Shown: piece by piece, positions 1 to 6,211 of the stretch
Layout of the letters: every line of letters starts with the position of its first letter
Position numbering within the stretch: position 1 is the stretch's first letter
From: Christiangramia sp.
Lineage (GTDB): Bacteria > Bacteroidota > Bacteroidia > Flavobacteriales > Flavobacteriaceae
NCBI GenBank assembly: GCA_024635735.1
Contig: JAGXII010000086.1
Coordinates: forward strand, 1-6,470
Length of the DNA: 6,470 nt
Reading direction: 5' to 3'
Notes under the pieces: model-generated
What the model was told of the DNA's origin: nothing
What the model saw: only the letters and a program-made list of their open reading frames with translations
Databases searched by the model: none
Made by a program: the position numbers and the translations under genes

Positions 1-56
1 GCTTCGGCCAGATCATTATTCATTTTCCAGTTTCCGGCGACTATATTTTTTCTCAT
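1..56 (-). CDS. tpiA: Triosephosphate isomerase, N-terminal fragment (cut by window edge)
   Basis: Reading the minus strand from the ATG at 56-54 gives 18 codons beginning MRKNIVAGNWKMNNDLAEA (the last codon is incomplete). The AGNWKMN block is the hallmark start of triosephosphate isomerase. It carries the substrate-binding Asn (N9) and the catalytic Lys (K11) of the first beta strand. The enzyme interconverts dihydroxyacetone phosphate and glyceraldehyde 3-phosphate in the cytoplasm (glycolysis and gluconeogenesis). Everything after residue 18, including the catalytic His and Glu, lies outside the window, so intactness cannot be judged. It runs in the same direction as the DoxX-type gene but is separated from it by 146 nt and has its own candidate promoter. 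The short length lowers certainty slightly, but the motif is distinctive. Confidence 0.9.
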   Translation of the reverse strand, partial: MRKNIVAGNWKMNNDLAE

Positions 57-113
57 GAATTTTAAATTTGGTTGAATAGTTATTTTTCGAATATTATTAA
101 TTCGTCATTATAA

Positions 114-121
114 CAAATATA
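114..121 (-). promoter_or_regulatory. Candidate Bacteroidota -7 element for tpiA
   Basis: The minus strand reads TATATTTG, a perfect match to the Bacteroidota sigma-ABfr -7 consensus TAnnTTTG. It lies 57 nt upstream of the tpiA ATG, which would give a leader of roughly 50 nt. No good -33 TTTG is found at the usual 19-nt spacing, so the call rests on the -7 box, its orientation and its position in the 146-nt gap. Such a short motif arises by chance in A+T-rich DNA. Confidence 0.4.
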
Positions 122-202
122 AATAAAGGAGGACGGATTAACTCTTAAACCCAAGCTAAACCTTACCGAATTAAGAAGTTTTCAATAATCTGGCGTAATT
201 AT

Positions 203-1297
203 TTATAATTCAATATCAGAAGCATCAAACCAGTGCACCTTCTGGGTAATAGTTCCATTATTTAAGGTGAGAATCCCAGGATTTGAGCGCACTATCGTTT
301 TAAGGGCAGTTTCATCTGTCTGATAAAAAGGGAAATTCAGGTTAAATTCTTTCTTTAATTTATTCTGAAGTTCATTTCCAGACGCTGTGAGTCCAAGAAC
401 CATATAGCCTTTATCTTTGGCCTCTTCACTAAGTCCTTTTATGGCTTTATACCCTTCCATTTCAGTAGAACGAAGATTATAGGCAATTACCAAAAACACT
501 TTTGGAGCAGCAAGAACTTCCTGTGTAATATCACCTTCTTCTCCTTCTATTACAAAATCATGGATTGGCGGGATTTCATTTTCACCTTCCTGAGAAGTTT
601 CCACTCCAAGGAATTCACCATCTACCTGAGGATATGCCCCATTATTTTTGATTAGCTTTTCTTCTCCATCCACCTTAAATTTCCAGCTATAAGTAACTTC
701 AGCTTTTCTGGCTTCTTCAGGAAGTTTCATTTTTTCAGAAATATTGTTTCCTATTTTATAAGGCCTGAAATCAAAAAGCGGAAGATGCATCAAAACATAA
801 TAGCAAAAAGCGAAACAAGCTATGAACGAGGCAAAAATGATCCATCGATGAGAAGCCTGGGCTAAAACCGGCTTGATATATTTACGGTTAAAAAATAAAA
901 TCAGAATCAGTAATAAGAGTATAACATCTTTATAAAAAGACTCCCAGGGCGTTAAAGGAATGGCATCCCCGAAGCAGCCACAATCGGTTACCTTATTGTA
1001 ATAAGCCGAATAAAAAGTTAGAAACGTAAAAAAGAGAATCATAAGCAACAGACACCAGGAGGTGAATTTGGGTGCATACCCTATGAGTAGCATAATTCCC
1101 AGCACTAATTCAAAGATTACAATCACTATCGCAATAATCAATGCAAATGGAATTAGAAACTGAATATCCAGTACCTGTTCGCTAAAATATTCCTGCAGCT
1201 TATAAGAAAAACCAACCGGGTCATTAAGTTTTATAAATCCTGAAAAAATAAAGAGAATTCCTACCAGAACCCTGGCGATACCTACAATTGCTTTCAT
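203..1297 (-). CDS. DoxX/MauE-type membrane protein with C-terminal thioredoxin-like domain (BT_3928-like)
   Basis: The product has 364 residues. Hydrophobic segments are visible at about 4-22, 48-73, 79-97, 123-137 and 151-170; the first four form a DoxX/MauE-like bundle. A conserved DCGCFG motif (105-110, Cys106 and Cys108) follows the third segment, as in MauE-type proteins involved in redox or disulfide chemistry of the envelope. Residues about 185-364 form a soluble domain. Its last hundred residues resemble a thioredoxin fold: an AAPKVFLVIAY strand, LGLTAS, and RSNPG (337-341) at the expected cis-proline position. The usual CxxC is absent; the equivalent place reads YNLRSTEM. An odd number of membrane segments suggests the domain is periplasmic (inference). 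The gene follows the DUF1599 gene by 9 nt, so the two are probably co-transcribed. The overall architecture matches the uncharacterised 'BT_3928 family'; substrate and partner are unknown. Confidence 0.85.
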   Translation of the reverse strand: MKAIVGIARVLVGILFIFSGFIKLNDPVGFSYKLQEYFSEQVLDIQFLIPFALIIAIVIVIFELVLGIMLLIGYAPKFTSWCLLLMILFFTFLTFYSAYYNKVTDCGCFGDAIPLTPWESFYKDVILLLLILILFFNRKYIKPVLAQASHRWIIFASFIACFAFCYYVLMHLPLFDFRPYKIGNNISEKMKLPEEARKAEVTYSWKFKVDGEEKLIKNNGAYPQVDGEFLGVETSQEGENEIPPIHDFVIEGEEGDITQEVLAAPKVFLVIAYNLRSTEMEGYKAIKGLSEEAKDKGYMVLGLTASGNELQNKLKKEFNLNFPFYQTDETALKTIVRSNPGILTLNNGTITQKVHWFDASDIEL

Positions 1298-1306
1298 ATC
1301 TATATT

Positions 1307-1864
1307 TTATGCTTTCTTTGTTTCTTCGGCTTCCTGAAAATGAATCATTGCAAATACCGAATAATTAATCATATCCTGGTAATTCGCATCTATACCTTCA
1401 CTTACCAGTGTTTTGCCCTGATTGTCTTCAATTTGTTTTACCCTTAATAATTTCTGAATTATAAGATCTGTCAGAGAACTTATCCGCATATCGCGCCAGG
1501 CTTCCCCGTAATCATGATTCTTATCCATCATAAGCTGTTTGGTTTCGGCAATTTTTTCATCATAAAGACCTATGGCTTCTTCGGGATTTAGATCAGGCTG
1601 ATCTGCAATACCTTTTTCCAGCTGAATTAGAGCCATTACCGAGTAATTGATAACTCCAATAAATTCAGACTTTTCGTCCTCATCTACTTTCCTTACGGAG
1701 TTTTCCTGTAATTTTCTTATTCGCTGAGCTTTAATAAAGATTTGATCAGTAAGGGATGGCAGCCTTAAAATTCTCCAGGCACAGCCATAATCTTTCATTT
1801 TATTAAGAAACAAACTACGGCAAACGTCAACCACCGCGTCGTATTGTTTTGAGGTATTCTGCAT
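1307..1864 (-). CDS. DUF1599 (Nmad1-like) domain protein, internally duplicated
   Basis: This 185-residue, probably all-helical, cytoplasmic protein has no signal peptide or membrane segment. It is a tandem duplication. Residues 8-55 align to 101-148 without gaps, with 19 of 48 identical by hand count. Both copies share DYG-x-AW-x-x-x-R, SLTD and K-x-x-R. The paired helix ends INYSV occur at 72-76 and 166-170. This pattern fits DUF1599 (PF07659), which I recall being called 'nucleotide modification associated domain 1' and which resembles all-alpha NTP pyrophosphatases in its helix and motif layout. No biochemical function is established as far as I know. It is the first gene of a minus-strand unit with the DoxX-type gene and sits divergent to folP, with a -7 promoter motif 48 nt upstream of its ATG. 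The family call is firm; any nucleotide-related role is inference. Confidence 0.85.
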   Translation of the reverse strand: MQNTSKQYDAVVDVCRSLFLNKMKDYGCAWRILRLPSLTDQIFIKAQRIRKLQENSVRKVDEDEKSEFIGVINYSVMALIQLEKGIADQPDLNPEEAIGLYDEKIAETKQLMMDKNHDYGEAWRDMRISSLTDLIIQKLLRVKQIEDNQGKTLVSEGIDANYQDMINYSVFAMIHFQEAEETKKA

Positions 1865-1877
1865 GAAGTAGATCTAA

Positions 1878-1906
1878 TTTGCGTAAATTTCGGGCAAATA
1901 TTTTAG
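1878..1906 (+). promoter_or_regulatory. Weak candidate promoter for folP-cdaA
   Basis: TTTG at 1878-1881 is followed, after 17 nt, by TATTTTAG at 1899-1906, which matches TAnnTTTG at all but one fixed position. The predicted start near 1913 gives a leader of about 40 nt before the folP ATG at 1952. The one mismatch and short spacer make this tentative. It would interleave with the opposing promoter at 1912-1919, so the two could interfere. Confidence 0.25.
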
Positions 1907-1911
1907 ATAGT

Positions 1912-1919
1912 CAAAGTTA
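1912..1919 (-). promoter_or_regulatory. Candidate -7 promoter element for the DUF1599-DoxX unit
   Basis: The minus strand reads TAACTTTG, a perfect TAnnTTTG match, inside the 87-nt divergent gap between the DUF1599 gene and folP. Possible -33 elements upstream are TTTG at 1935-1938 (15-nt spacer) and TTG at 1942-1944 (22-nt spacer). The predicted transcription start near 1905 leaves a leader of about 40 nt before the ATG at 1864. Confidence 0.45.
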
Positions 1920-1951
1920 TTTCTCCTACTGATACAAACCTCAATTTTACT

Positions 1952-2776
1952 ATGTTGATTAACTGTAAAGGAAATTTAATAGATCTTTCCACGCCAAAAG
2001 TAATGGGAATTATTAATATTACCCCCGATTCTTTTTACAGCGGTAGCCGTAAGAATTCTGAAAATGATATTTTGACAACGGCCGAAAAAATGCTGAGTGA
2101 GGGCGCTACTTTTTTAGATGTTGGAGCCTATAGTAGCCGACCCGGAGCTCAGGATATTTCTGCAAAAGAAGAATTGGAAAGACTCATTCCTGCTTTAGAA
2201 ATAATATTAAAACAATATCCTGATGTAATACTTTCAATAGACACCTTCAGGGCAAAAGTAGCTGGTGAAGCTATTAAAACCGGGGCAGCGATCATTAATG
2301 ATATCTCAGCCGGGAAATTTGATGAAGATATGCTATCGGTAATTACCAAATACCAGGTACCGTTTATTATGATGCATATGAAGGGCACACCTCAAACGAT
2401 GAAAGATCTTAATCAATATGAAAATCTTTTAAGAGATATTTTATCTTATTTTTCAGAAAGAATTAAGGCAGCCAGAGAGGCTGGCATAAATGATATTATC
2501 ATCGATCCGGGCTTTGGATTTGCAAAGAATATCGATCAGAATTTTGAATTACTTTCGAAATTAAAACTTTTCAAAAACCTTAACCTCCCAGTATTAACGG
2601 GGCTTTCAAGAAAAAGTATGATCTGGAAGAAACTGAATATTTCGGCGCAGGAAGCGCTTAACGGAACTAGTGTTTTAAATACTGTTGCATTGATGAATGG
2701 AGCAAATATCCTGAGGGTTCATGATGTAAAGGAGGCAATGGAATGCATCAAATTAACTCAGGAATTGATAAACTAA
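1952..2776 (+). CDS. folP: Dihydropteroate synthase
   Basis: FolP condenses 6-hydroxymethyl-dihydropterin pyrophosphate with p-aminobenzoate to give dihydropteroate in cytoplasmic folate synthesis; it is the sulfonamide target. The 274-residue product is normal length for this TIM-barrel family. The diagnostic blocks are present in order: MGIINITPDSFYSGSR (18-33), DVGAYSSRPGA (56-66), SIDTFRA (95-101), NDISAG (116-121), MMHMKGTPQTM (140-150), DPGFGFAKN (185-193), GLSRKS (217-222) and RVHD (255-258). The residues corresponding to E. coli Asn22, Asp96, Asn115, Asp185, Lys221, Arg255 and His257 are all kept (here N22, D97, N116, D185, K221, R255, H257), so it should be active. The second loop keeps the usual SSRPGA, with no sign of a sulfonamide-resistance insertion. 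The ATG at 1952 places the PKVMGIIN strand as in relatives. cdaA follows after 37 nt, so the two are probably co-transcribed. Confidence 0.97.
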   Translation: MLINCKGNLIDLSTPKVMGIINITPDSFYSGSRKNSENDILTTAEKMLSEGATFLDVGAYSSRPGAQDISAKEELERLIPALEIILKQYPDVILSIDTFRAKVAGEAIKTGAAIINDISAGKFDEDMLSVITKYQVPFIMMHMKGTPQTMKDLNQYENLLRDILSYFSERIKAAREAGINDIIIDPGFGFAKNIDQNFELLSKLKLFKNLNLPVLTGLSRKSMIWKKLNISAQEALNGTSVLNTVALMNGANILRVHDVKEAMECIKLTQELIN

Positions 2777-2813
2777 TTTTAGATTTTCTATTTTTACATA
2801 AAACCCCTGCGAT

Positions 2814-3587
2814 TTGGACATCATAGATCTTCGAATTCTCGATATCCTCGACATTGTTTTTGTAGCCTTCCTTTTGTACTATATCTATAAACTGGTACGG
2901 GGAACTGCTGCAGTTAATATATTCATCGGGATAGTCGTAATTTATCTGGCATTCCTGTTAACCCAATTACTGCAAATGGAACTTCTTAGTAGTGTCCTGG
3001 GTGAATTTATCGGGGTAGGCGTTTTTGCTCTTATCGTCGTTTTTCAGCAGGAAATAAGAAAATTTCTTCTTATGATTGGTTCTACAAATTTTACTCAACA
3101 GGGACGATTTTTCAAAAGTTTCAAATTTAATCGTGACGACATTGAATCGAATACTAATATTGATGCAATAGTAAATTCCTGCGAATCCATGGGTAAGACA
3201 TATACAGGAGCACTGATGGTAATTCAGAAAAGTAATAAACTGGATTTTATTAAGAATACTGGAGATAAAATGAGGATTGAGCTTAACCAGCCCATAATTG
3301 AATCTATTTTTTTTAAAAATAGTCCGCTTCATGATGGTGCAATGATCATTGAGGAAAATAAAATTACCGCTACGCGTGTAATTCTGCCTGTTTCCAATGA
3401 CCGATCAATCCCGCTAAGATTTGGATTAAGACACAGAGCTGCTGTTGGAATCACTGAGAAAACAGATGCTTTGGCACTTGTTGTTAGTGAAGAAACAGGT
3501 CAAACTTCTTATATAAAAGACGGACAGTTTGTGATGTTTGAAACTATGGAGGAGTTATCTGAAAAAATTAAAGAAGATTTGAATTAA
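2814..3587 (+). CDS. cdaA: Diadenylate cyclase CdaA, membrane-bound c-di-AMP synthase
   Basis: CdaA joins two ATP molecules into the second messenger cyclic di-AMP. The 257-residue product has three N-terminal membrane segments (about 10-28, 33-53 and 62-80). A cytoplasmic DisA_N cyclase domain (about 100-257) carries both signature motifs: DGA (174-176, in PLHDGAMII) and RHR (206-208, in GLRHRAAVG). SEETG (225-229) is also as expected. The catalytic set is therefore complete. The start is the TTG at 2814: an in-frame stop lies at 2799-2801, no ATG precedes it, and the first in-frame ATG comes inside the membrane region. The resulting N terminus, MDIIDLRILDILDI, matches relatives. Unlike Firmicutes cdaA, no cdaR or glmM adjoins it; the partner here is folP. 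Its stop codon touches the stop codon of the opposing ABC gene. Confidence 0.96.
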   Translation: MDIIDLRILDILDIVFVAFLLYYIYKLVRGTAAVNIFIGIVVIYLAFLLTQLLQMELLSSVLGEFIGVGVFALIVVFQQEIRKFLLMIGSTNFTQQGRFFKSFKFNRDDIESNTNIDAIVNSCESMGKTYTGALMVIQKSNKLDFIKNTGDKMRIELNQPIIESIFFKNSPLHDGAMIIEENKITATRVILPVSNDRSIPLRFGLRHRAAVGITEKTDALALVVSEETGQTSYIKDGQFVMFETMEELSEKIKEDLN

Positions 3588-3591
3588 TTAA
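3584..3591. other. Tail-to-tail stop-codon junction in a palindrome (TTAATTAA)
   Basis: The perfect 8-bp palindrome TTAATTAA contains the cdaA stop (TAA, 3585-3587) and the opposing ABC transporter stop (TAA on the minus strand, 3590-3588). The two coding regions abut with no base between them. No hairpin plus U-tract lies nearby within either gene end, so no intrinsic terminator is visible and transcripts from both sides should overlap. Confidence 0.8.
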
Positions 3592-5354
3592 AGAGCCTCC
3601 TCAGCCTTAAACTGAACTTCATACAACTTCCTATAATACCCACCGGTCTTTTGAAGTAATTCTTTATGATTACCTATCTCTACGATCTCCCCCTGATCCA
3701 TTACTATAATTTTATCTGCTTTTTTTATGGTAGCTAATCTGTGAGCTATCACAATCGATGTGCGGCCTTGCGTAATTTTATCAGTGGCATCCTGAATGAG
3801 CTGTTCACTATAGGAGTCTACCGAGGAAGTTGCCTCATCCAGAACAAGAATACTTGGATTACTTACGTATGCCCTTAAGAAAGAAATCAACTGCCTTTGA
3901 CCGGAAGAGAGCATCGCTCCTCTTTCCTTTACGTTGTAATAATAGCCATTAGGCAAAGAGCTAATAAAATTATGAATTCCTATTTGTTTAGCAGCATCTA
4001 TTACATCTTCATCAGTAATATCAGGATCATCCAGATTGATATTGTTCATAATCGTATCTGCAAAAAGAAAAACGTTTTGCAGCACCACCGCTATTTCAGA
4101 TCTTAAGGATTTAAGTGTAATGTCTTTAATGTTAGTCCCATCAACACAAATGGTCCCGCTATCAATTTCATAAAACCGACTAAGAAGATTTATAATAGTA
4201 GATTTACCTGCTCCGGTAGCCCCGACAATAGCTACGGTTTCACCAGAATTTACTTTAAAGGAAATACCCTTAAGCACTTCTTCGTCTTCAATGTAGCTGA
4301 AGTGTACATTTTTGAATTCAATTTCACCTTTAAGATCTGTAACTTCAAGCTGACCTTTATCTTCAATACTGGCCTCGGTATCCAGAATTCCGAAAACTCT
4401 GTTCGCTGCAACCATTCCCATTTGAAGGGTATTAAATTTATCAGCTATTTGTCTCAAAGGCCTGAAAAGCATCTGGGATAATTCAATAAAAGCAATAATA
4501 ACACCCAATGACATTTCATCCCCGGCCAGAACTTTTAATCCTCCGAACCACACTATGAGGCCAATGGTAATAGATGTAGACATTTCAGCAATAGGAAAGA
4601 AAATGGAGTTATACCATACCGTTTTCACCCATGCTTTTCTATGCTTATCATTGATCTTTTGAAAATTGGCATATTCTATCTTCTCCCGGGTAAAAAGCTG
4701 AACGATTTTCATACCGGTAATTCTTTCCTGAACAAAAGTATTGAGATTGGCTACCTGCGTACGAACCTCTTCAAAGGCAAGTTTCATTTTCTTCTGAAAA
4801 ACCCTTGTGGCGTAGAGAATAAATGGAAGTACAGTTAAAACCAACAAGGTGAGTTCCCAGCTTTTATAGAACATGACCCCAAGTACCACAAGCATTTTTA
4901 ACAGATCGCTAATGATCATAAAAAGCCCCTGACTGAATATACTCGAGATAGTTTCAATATCACTTACAGCCCGTGTTACAAGTCGGCCAACAGCAGATTT
5001 ATCGTAATAATTCATTTTAAAGCCAAGCATATGCTTAAAAAGCTTCACACGAATATCTCTTACTACTTCCTGCCCGAGCCAGTTCGCGTAATAGATAAAA
5101 CAGAATTGAAAAATAACTTCCAGGACCAAAACTCCCAGCATGAGACTTACATAATAGATAAGGCTATCAAAGTCTGCAGGGATTAAGCCTTGATCAACCG
5201 TCTCCTGAAGAAGAATGGGTCTTAAAACAGCAAAAAGAGAAACAAGAACAGCAGCTACTGCTACAAAATAAAAGATTCGCTTATAGGGATTAGTGTATTT
5301 AAGCAACCGCTTAAATAAATCCATATCAAAAGCATTTCCAGTTTTTGAAGCCAT
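3588..5354 (-). CDS. MsbA-like ABC exporter (fused membrane and ATPase domains)
   Basis: This is a 588-residue half-transporter that should work as a homodimer in the inner membrane, exporting lipid, drug or another amphiphile; the substrate cannot be read from sequence. An ABC transmembrane domain occupies about 25-310, with six hydrophobic helices. The ATPase domain occupies about 345-580: A-loop Tyr354, Walker A GATGAGKST (378-386), Q-loop Gln426, signature LSSGQRQ (482-488), Walker B ILVLDEA (502-508, with catalytic Glu507), D-loop SSVD (510-513) and H-loop His538. All catalytic residues are present; the signature has Ser in place of the second-position Gly of LSGGQ. The N terminus GNAFDMDLFKRLLKY supports the ATG at 5354 over the internal Met11. 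The truA stop TAG directly precedes this ATG, so translation is probably coupled. The best description is MsbA/YheI-type; true lipid A flippase function is unproven. Confidence 0.93.
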   Translation of the reverse strand: MASKTGNAFDMDLFKRLLKYTNPYKRIFYFVAVAAVLVSLFAVLRPILLQETVDQGLIPADFDSLIYYVSLMLGVLVLEVIFQFCFIYYANWLGQEVVRDIRVKLFKHMLGFKMNYYDKSAVGRLVTRAVSDIETISSIFSQGLFMIISDLLKMLVVLGVMFYKSWELTLLVLTVLPFILYATRVFQKKMKLAFEEVRTQVANLNTFVQERITGMKIVQLFTREKIEYANFQKINDKHRKAWVKTVWYNSIFFPIAEMSTSITIGLIVWFGGLKVLAGDEMSLGVIIAFIELSQMLFRPLRQIADKFNTLQMGMVAANRVFGILDTEASIEDKGQLEVTDLKGEIEFKNVHFSYIEDEEVLKGISFKVNSGETVAIVGATGAGKSTIINLLSRFYEIDSGTICVDGTNIKDITLKSLRSEIAVVLQNVFLFADTIMNNINLDDPDITDEDVIDAAKQIGIHNFISSLPNGYYYNVKERGAMLSSGQRQLISFLRAYVSNPSILVLDEATSSVDSYSEQLIQDATDKITQGRTSIVIAHRLATIKKADKIIVMDQGEIVEIGNHKELLQKTGGYYRKLYEVQFKAEEAL

Positions 5355-6101
5355 CTAGTTTAATCTAATATTTTCAGGATATTCAATCCTGGTTAAGTAT
5401 AATCCGTGTGCCGGCACCGAAGCGCCTGCCTCTCCCCTGTCTTCACTTTTAATCACCTCATGAATATGAGCAACAGGATATTTATTTTGTCCAATTTCAA
5501 CCAATGTTCCAACGATCGCACGAACCATATTCCTAAGGAATCTGTCGGCAGTAATATAAAAAACCAACTTGCGGCCCTCAATTTTCCATTCTGCATGGTC
5601 AATTCTGCAATTGTATGTTCTTACATCGGTCCTGCTTTTTGAAAAGCATTTAAAATTAGAATATTCTTTTAAAGCTTTACCCGCCTGATTCATTTTATCT
5701 ACGTCCAGCTTTTTTTTAAGCAACCAGGAGTAATCAAAACTAAAAGCATCCTTTTCCTGGATGATATGATATTCATAGCTCCTGCTTAGAGCATCAAATC
5801 TTGTATGAACATTCTCATTTACAGGAAAAATTTCTGCAATGGCAATATCCTTTGGAAGCATTGAATTCAATTTATATTGAAGCTCCAACACATCCAAAGC
5901 CGTTTCAGAATCAAAATGGGCAAACATTTGTTTTGCATGAACACCGGCATCGGTTCTCCCCGCCGCAACCACTTCTATAGATGTTCTTAAGACCTTGCTT
6001 AAACGATCTTCCAGAACCTCCTGAACGCTTATGGAATTAGGCTGATTTTGCCATCCATGATAGGCTTTTCCGAAATATGAGAGTTCTATAAAATACCTCA
6101 A
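5355..6101 (-). CDS. truA: tRNA pseudouridine(38-40) synthase TruA, TTG start
   Basis: TruA isomerises uridines 38-40 in the tRNA anticodon stem-loop. Numbered from the chosen start (248 residues), it has RYFIELSYFGKAYHGWQNQP (2-21), the catalytic block AAGRTDAGVHA with Asp51, SRSYEYH with the conserved Tyr109, RFLRNMVRAIVGTL (187-200) and the C-terminal PAHGLYL (230-236). All key residues are present. No ATG start is available. The open frame could begin at a TTG at 6134 (259 residues), but the TTG at 6101 gives the standard family N terminus M-RYFIEL. The 6134 codon also sits on a perfect -7 promoter motif (6132-6139), so it would lie upstream of the transcript start. I therefore choose 6101. 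It is the first gene of a two-gene unit: its TAG is immediately followed by the ATG of the ABC exporter. Confidence 0.95.
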   Translation of the reverse strand: MRYFIELSYFGKAYHGWQNQPNSISVQEVLEDRLSKVLRTSIEVVAAGRTDAGVHAKQMFAHFDSETALDVLELQYKLNSMLPKDIAIAEIFPVNENVHTRFDALSRSYEYHIIQEKDAFSFDYSWLLKKKLDVDKMNQAGKALKEYSNFKCFSKSRTDVRTYNCRIDHAEWKIEGRKLVFYITADRFLRNMVRAIVGTLVEIGQNKYPVAHIHEVIKSEDRGEAGASVPAHGLYLTRIEYPENIRLN

Positions 6102-6131
6102 GCGCCGCTTTATTTTTATATTAGCGAAATG

Positions 6132-6139
6132 CAAAGATA
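6132..6139 (-). promoter_or_regulatory. Candidate -7 promoter element for truA-ABC unit
   Basis: The minus strand reads TATCTTTG, a perfect TAnnTTTG match. A T-rich stretch (TTTT at 6157-6160, 17-nt spacer) could serve as a poor -33. The predicted transcription start is near 6125, leaving about 24 nt of A-rich leader before the TTG at 6101. That A-rich leader is typical of Bacteroidota genes, which do not rely on Shine-Dalgarno pairing. The motif overlaps the upstream candidate TTG at 6134-6132, which helps decide the start. Confidence 0.5.
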
Positions 6140-6211
6140 AGGCAATTATCAGAAGGAAAAGGGCTTTAAGCTGCCATCCTTTGTTAAACCAAGATTAAAA
6201 AAACAAGTATT

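Noticed and set aside
128..132. AGGAG-like Shine-Dalgarno motif on the plus strand
   Set aside because: No start codon or open frame follows at a suitable distance, and genes in this lineage do not depend on such sites.
140..180. Imperfect inverted repeat (AACT/CTTAA arms, 22-nt loop) after the DoxX-type gene, possible terminator
   Set aside because: The stem is A+T-rich with a bulge and a long loop, and no U-tract follows it on the minus strand. Not supportable as an intrinsic terminator.
2149..2388. 79-codon minus-strand open frame inside folP
   Set aside because: It is fully antisense to a well-supported enzyme gene, has no recognisable motif and no promoter. It is a shadow frame.
2967..3332. 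121-codon minus-strand open frame inside cdaA
   Set aside because: It is antisense to the CdaA coding region with low-complexity Lys/Asn/Phe-rich translation and no family resemblance.
3897..4838. Plus-strand open frames of 69 and 65 codons inside the ABC exporter
   Set aside because: They are antisense to conserved ATPase and membrane domains, with no motif or start context.
5375..5391. CAGGAT/ATCCTG hairpin with 5-nt loop near the end of truA
   Set aside because: The stem is only 6 bp, lies within conserved coding sequence and has no adjacent U-tract. Probably chance.
5406..5642. 78-codon plus-strand open frame inside truA
   Set aside because: It is antisense to conserved TruA C-terminal motifs and has no independent support.
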